DNA of 15,557 bases, taken from the NCBI GenBank assembly GCA_021785115.1, contig JAJYGO010000362.1, positions 1 to 15,557 on the forward strand, written 5' to 3'. The position numbers and the translations under genes were made by a program. Shown piece after piece: positions 14,408 through 15,557 of the stretch (the first letter of the stretch is position 1; every line of letters begins with the position of its first letter). The notes beneath the pieces were generated by a model. That model was not told where the DNA came from. It worked only from the letters and a program-made list of their open reading frames with translations, and made no database searches. This stretch comes from Chloroflexota bacterium. GTDB lineage: Bacteria > Chloroflexota > Limnocylindria > Limnocylindrales > CSP1-4.

Positions 14408-15557
14408 CTATTTGGGCGCCGTCACCGTCACCGAGCTTCGAACGTTGGCGGTCGCGTCGTACGTGTAGCCGTTCGCGCTGACGCCGCCGACGGTGTACGT
14501 GGCCGACGCCGTCTTCTTGTTCATGGTCGTGATGAACGAGCACGACGCCGTCGAGCCAGTCGTCGTGCAGCCGGCGGAGACGCCGGTCGACCAGGTGCCA
14601 GTCACCGTGGCGCCGGAGACGGCGGTCCCGTAGGCGTCGGCCGTCGAGACCGTGACCGTCGCGATCCAGCCGCTCTTCTTGACCGCCGCGGTCGCCGACA
14701 GGGCCGAGACGTGGACCGTCGGCACGGCGCTCGGCGCCGTCACGGTCACGTCCTGGCTCGTCGTCCCGGGCTGCCCCGCCGTGTCGGTGACGGTGAGCGT
14801 GACCTGGTACGTCCCGGCAGCGCCGTAGGTGTGGTCCGCGGTCGGGTTGCTGCCGCTGGACGCCTCACCGTCGCCGAACGACCACGCGTACGAGACGATT
14901 CCCTGGTCGTCCTTCGACGCCGATCCGTCGAAGCTGCAAACCAGATCGGCGCAGTCGGTCGTGAACGCCGCCGTCGGCGGGGTGTCGGTGACGGGCCCGC
15001 CGTGCGGCCAGTAGCCGGCCGCCCAGCTCACCGCGGCGAGCTTGGCCTGCCCCGCGATCGACGGGTGGAAGTAGTCGCCCGCGACGTCCGCCGTCGTGAA
15101 CGTGACGCCGTACACCGCGTTGCCGTCGAAGTGGCAGCGCGGGGTGGCGGCGCAGACCTGCTCGAGCTGCGTGTTGAAATCGACGTTGCGCTGCGCCACC
15201 GCGGCGCGCCGCTGGACGTCCGTCGTCGCCGTCGAGGTCGGGTTGGCCAGCAGCGACTGGCAGATGCCGCCCAGGCTCCAGATGGTCCGCGCCCACCAGT
15301 TGGAGTGGAAGAGCTCCCACAGCTGGTACACGCGCGGAATGCTCACCACGTAGATGTTCGTGCCCGGTGACGCGACGGCGAAGGCGTTCATCGCGCTCTC
15401 GAACTGGTTGCGGAAATCCGTCACCGGGGTCATCTGGGCGATGGTGTCCGTGCACAGGTCGTTGCCGCCGATCAGGACCGTCAGGTAGCCGGGCTGCAGG
15501 CCCGCGACGCCCGCCAGCTGGCCCGCGAGATCGGCCATCTTCGCGCCGCTGACCGAG
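14408..15557 (-). CDS. Exported SGNH/GDSL hydrolase with PKD and Ig-like domains (5' end missing)
   Basis: The frame is open through the right edge, so the signal peptide and block I (GDS, catalytic Ser) are outside the window. The visible part starts SVSGAKMADLAGQL, typical of the segment after block I. Block III follows as TVLIGGNDLC (Gly and Asn of the oxyanion hole), and block V as GDYFHPSIAGQ with the catalytic Asp and His, so the esterase/lipase core looks intact. A PKD domain (about 14735-14985) has FDGSAS and YAWSFGDG. The C-terminal 100 residues (14411-14730) look like an Ig-like beta domain (VTVSTADAYGTAVSGATVTGTW) with a Cys pair. Such enzymes are secreted and cleave ester bonds in polysaccharides or lipids; the PKD and Ig domains probably aid binding or anchoring. 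An internal ATG at 15538 is not the true start. It is convergent with the lipoprotein gene, 40 bp away. Confidence 0.92.
   Translation of the reverse strand, partial: SVSGAKMADLAGQLAGVAGLQPGYLTVLIGGNDLCTDTIAQMTPVTDFRNQFESAMNAFAVASPGTNIYVVSIPRVYQLWELFHSNWWARTIWSLGGICQSLLANPTSTATTDVQRRAAVAQRNVDFNTQLEQVCAATPRCHFDGNAVYGVTFTTADVAGDYFHPSIAGQAKLAAVSWAAGYWPHGGPVTDTPPTAAFTTDCADLVCSFDGSASKDDQGIVSYAWSFGDGEASSGSNPTADHTYGAAGTYQVTLTVTDTAGQPGTTSQDVTVTAPSAVPTVHVSALSATAAVKKSGWIATVTVSTADAYGTAVSGATVTGTWSTGVSAGCTTTGSTASCSFITTMNKKTASATYTVGGVSANGYTYDATANVRSSVTVTAPK

Overview
The window is about 15.6 kb of very GC-rich bacterial DNA. Genes are tightly packed, GTG starts are common, and lipoproteins carry long Ala/Ser/Pro linkers. 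Together with Gly-rich, FN3 and PKD secreted proteins and two DinB-fold proteins, this fits a high-GC Chloroflexota (for example a Limnocylindria-like lineage) or an Actinomycetota. No rRNA or tRNA gene is present, so the placement is an inference. I see no insertion sequence, integrase, CRISPR array or phage gene.

Left part (1-2951): a small uncharacterised gene and an SRPBCC/AHSA1-type gene form a tight minus-strand pair. A PHB-depolymerase/LpqC-type esterase follows, also on the minus strand. A plus-strand gene then joins a HicB-like N-terminus to a DinB-like C-terminus.

Middle part (3000-7886): this looks like an amino-acid uptake and oxidation locus. A DAO-family flavoprotein and a FadR-type (GntR-FCD) regulator are divergently transcribed. 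Convergent to the regulator lies a polar amino-acid ABC operon in the order binding lipoprotein, permease, ATPase. Permease and ATPase overlap by ATGA. The operon has a clear promoter (TTGACA, 18-nt spacer, GATACT) followed by a 9-bp direct repeat. Related sequences lie upstream of the regulator gene, which suggests shared control.

Surface and export part (8020-10673): a 42-codon ORF with a good ribosome binding site and a possible helix-turn-helix pattern precedes an 825-residue exported protein. That protein is built from an ALK-type Gly-rich domain, three FN3 domains, a DUF11-like domain and a C-terminal beta-rich domain. A short hairpin overlaps its ribosome binding site.

Right part (10697-15557): a hairpin terminator is followed by an isochorismatase-like hydrolase in which Gly occupies the usual Cys position. 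Its upstream region has a TATAGT -10 and a 15-bp palindrome. Then come a second hairpin, an SLC45-like MFS transporter, a DinB-family protein, a COG4315 lipoprotein and, convergent to it, the 3' part of an exported SGNH/GDSL hydrolase with PKD and C-terminal Ig-like domains, cut by the window edge.

I found no complete, clearly new multi-gene system. The points most worth checking are the micro-ORF and hairpin ahead of the surface protein, the shared operator motif of the amino-acid locus, and the HicB-DinB fusion.
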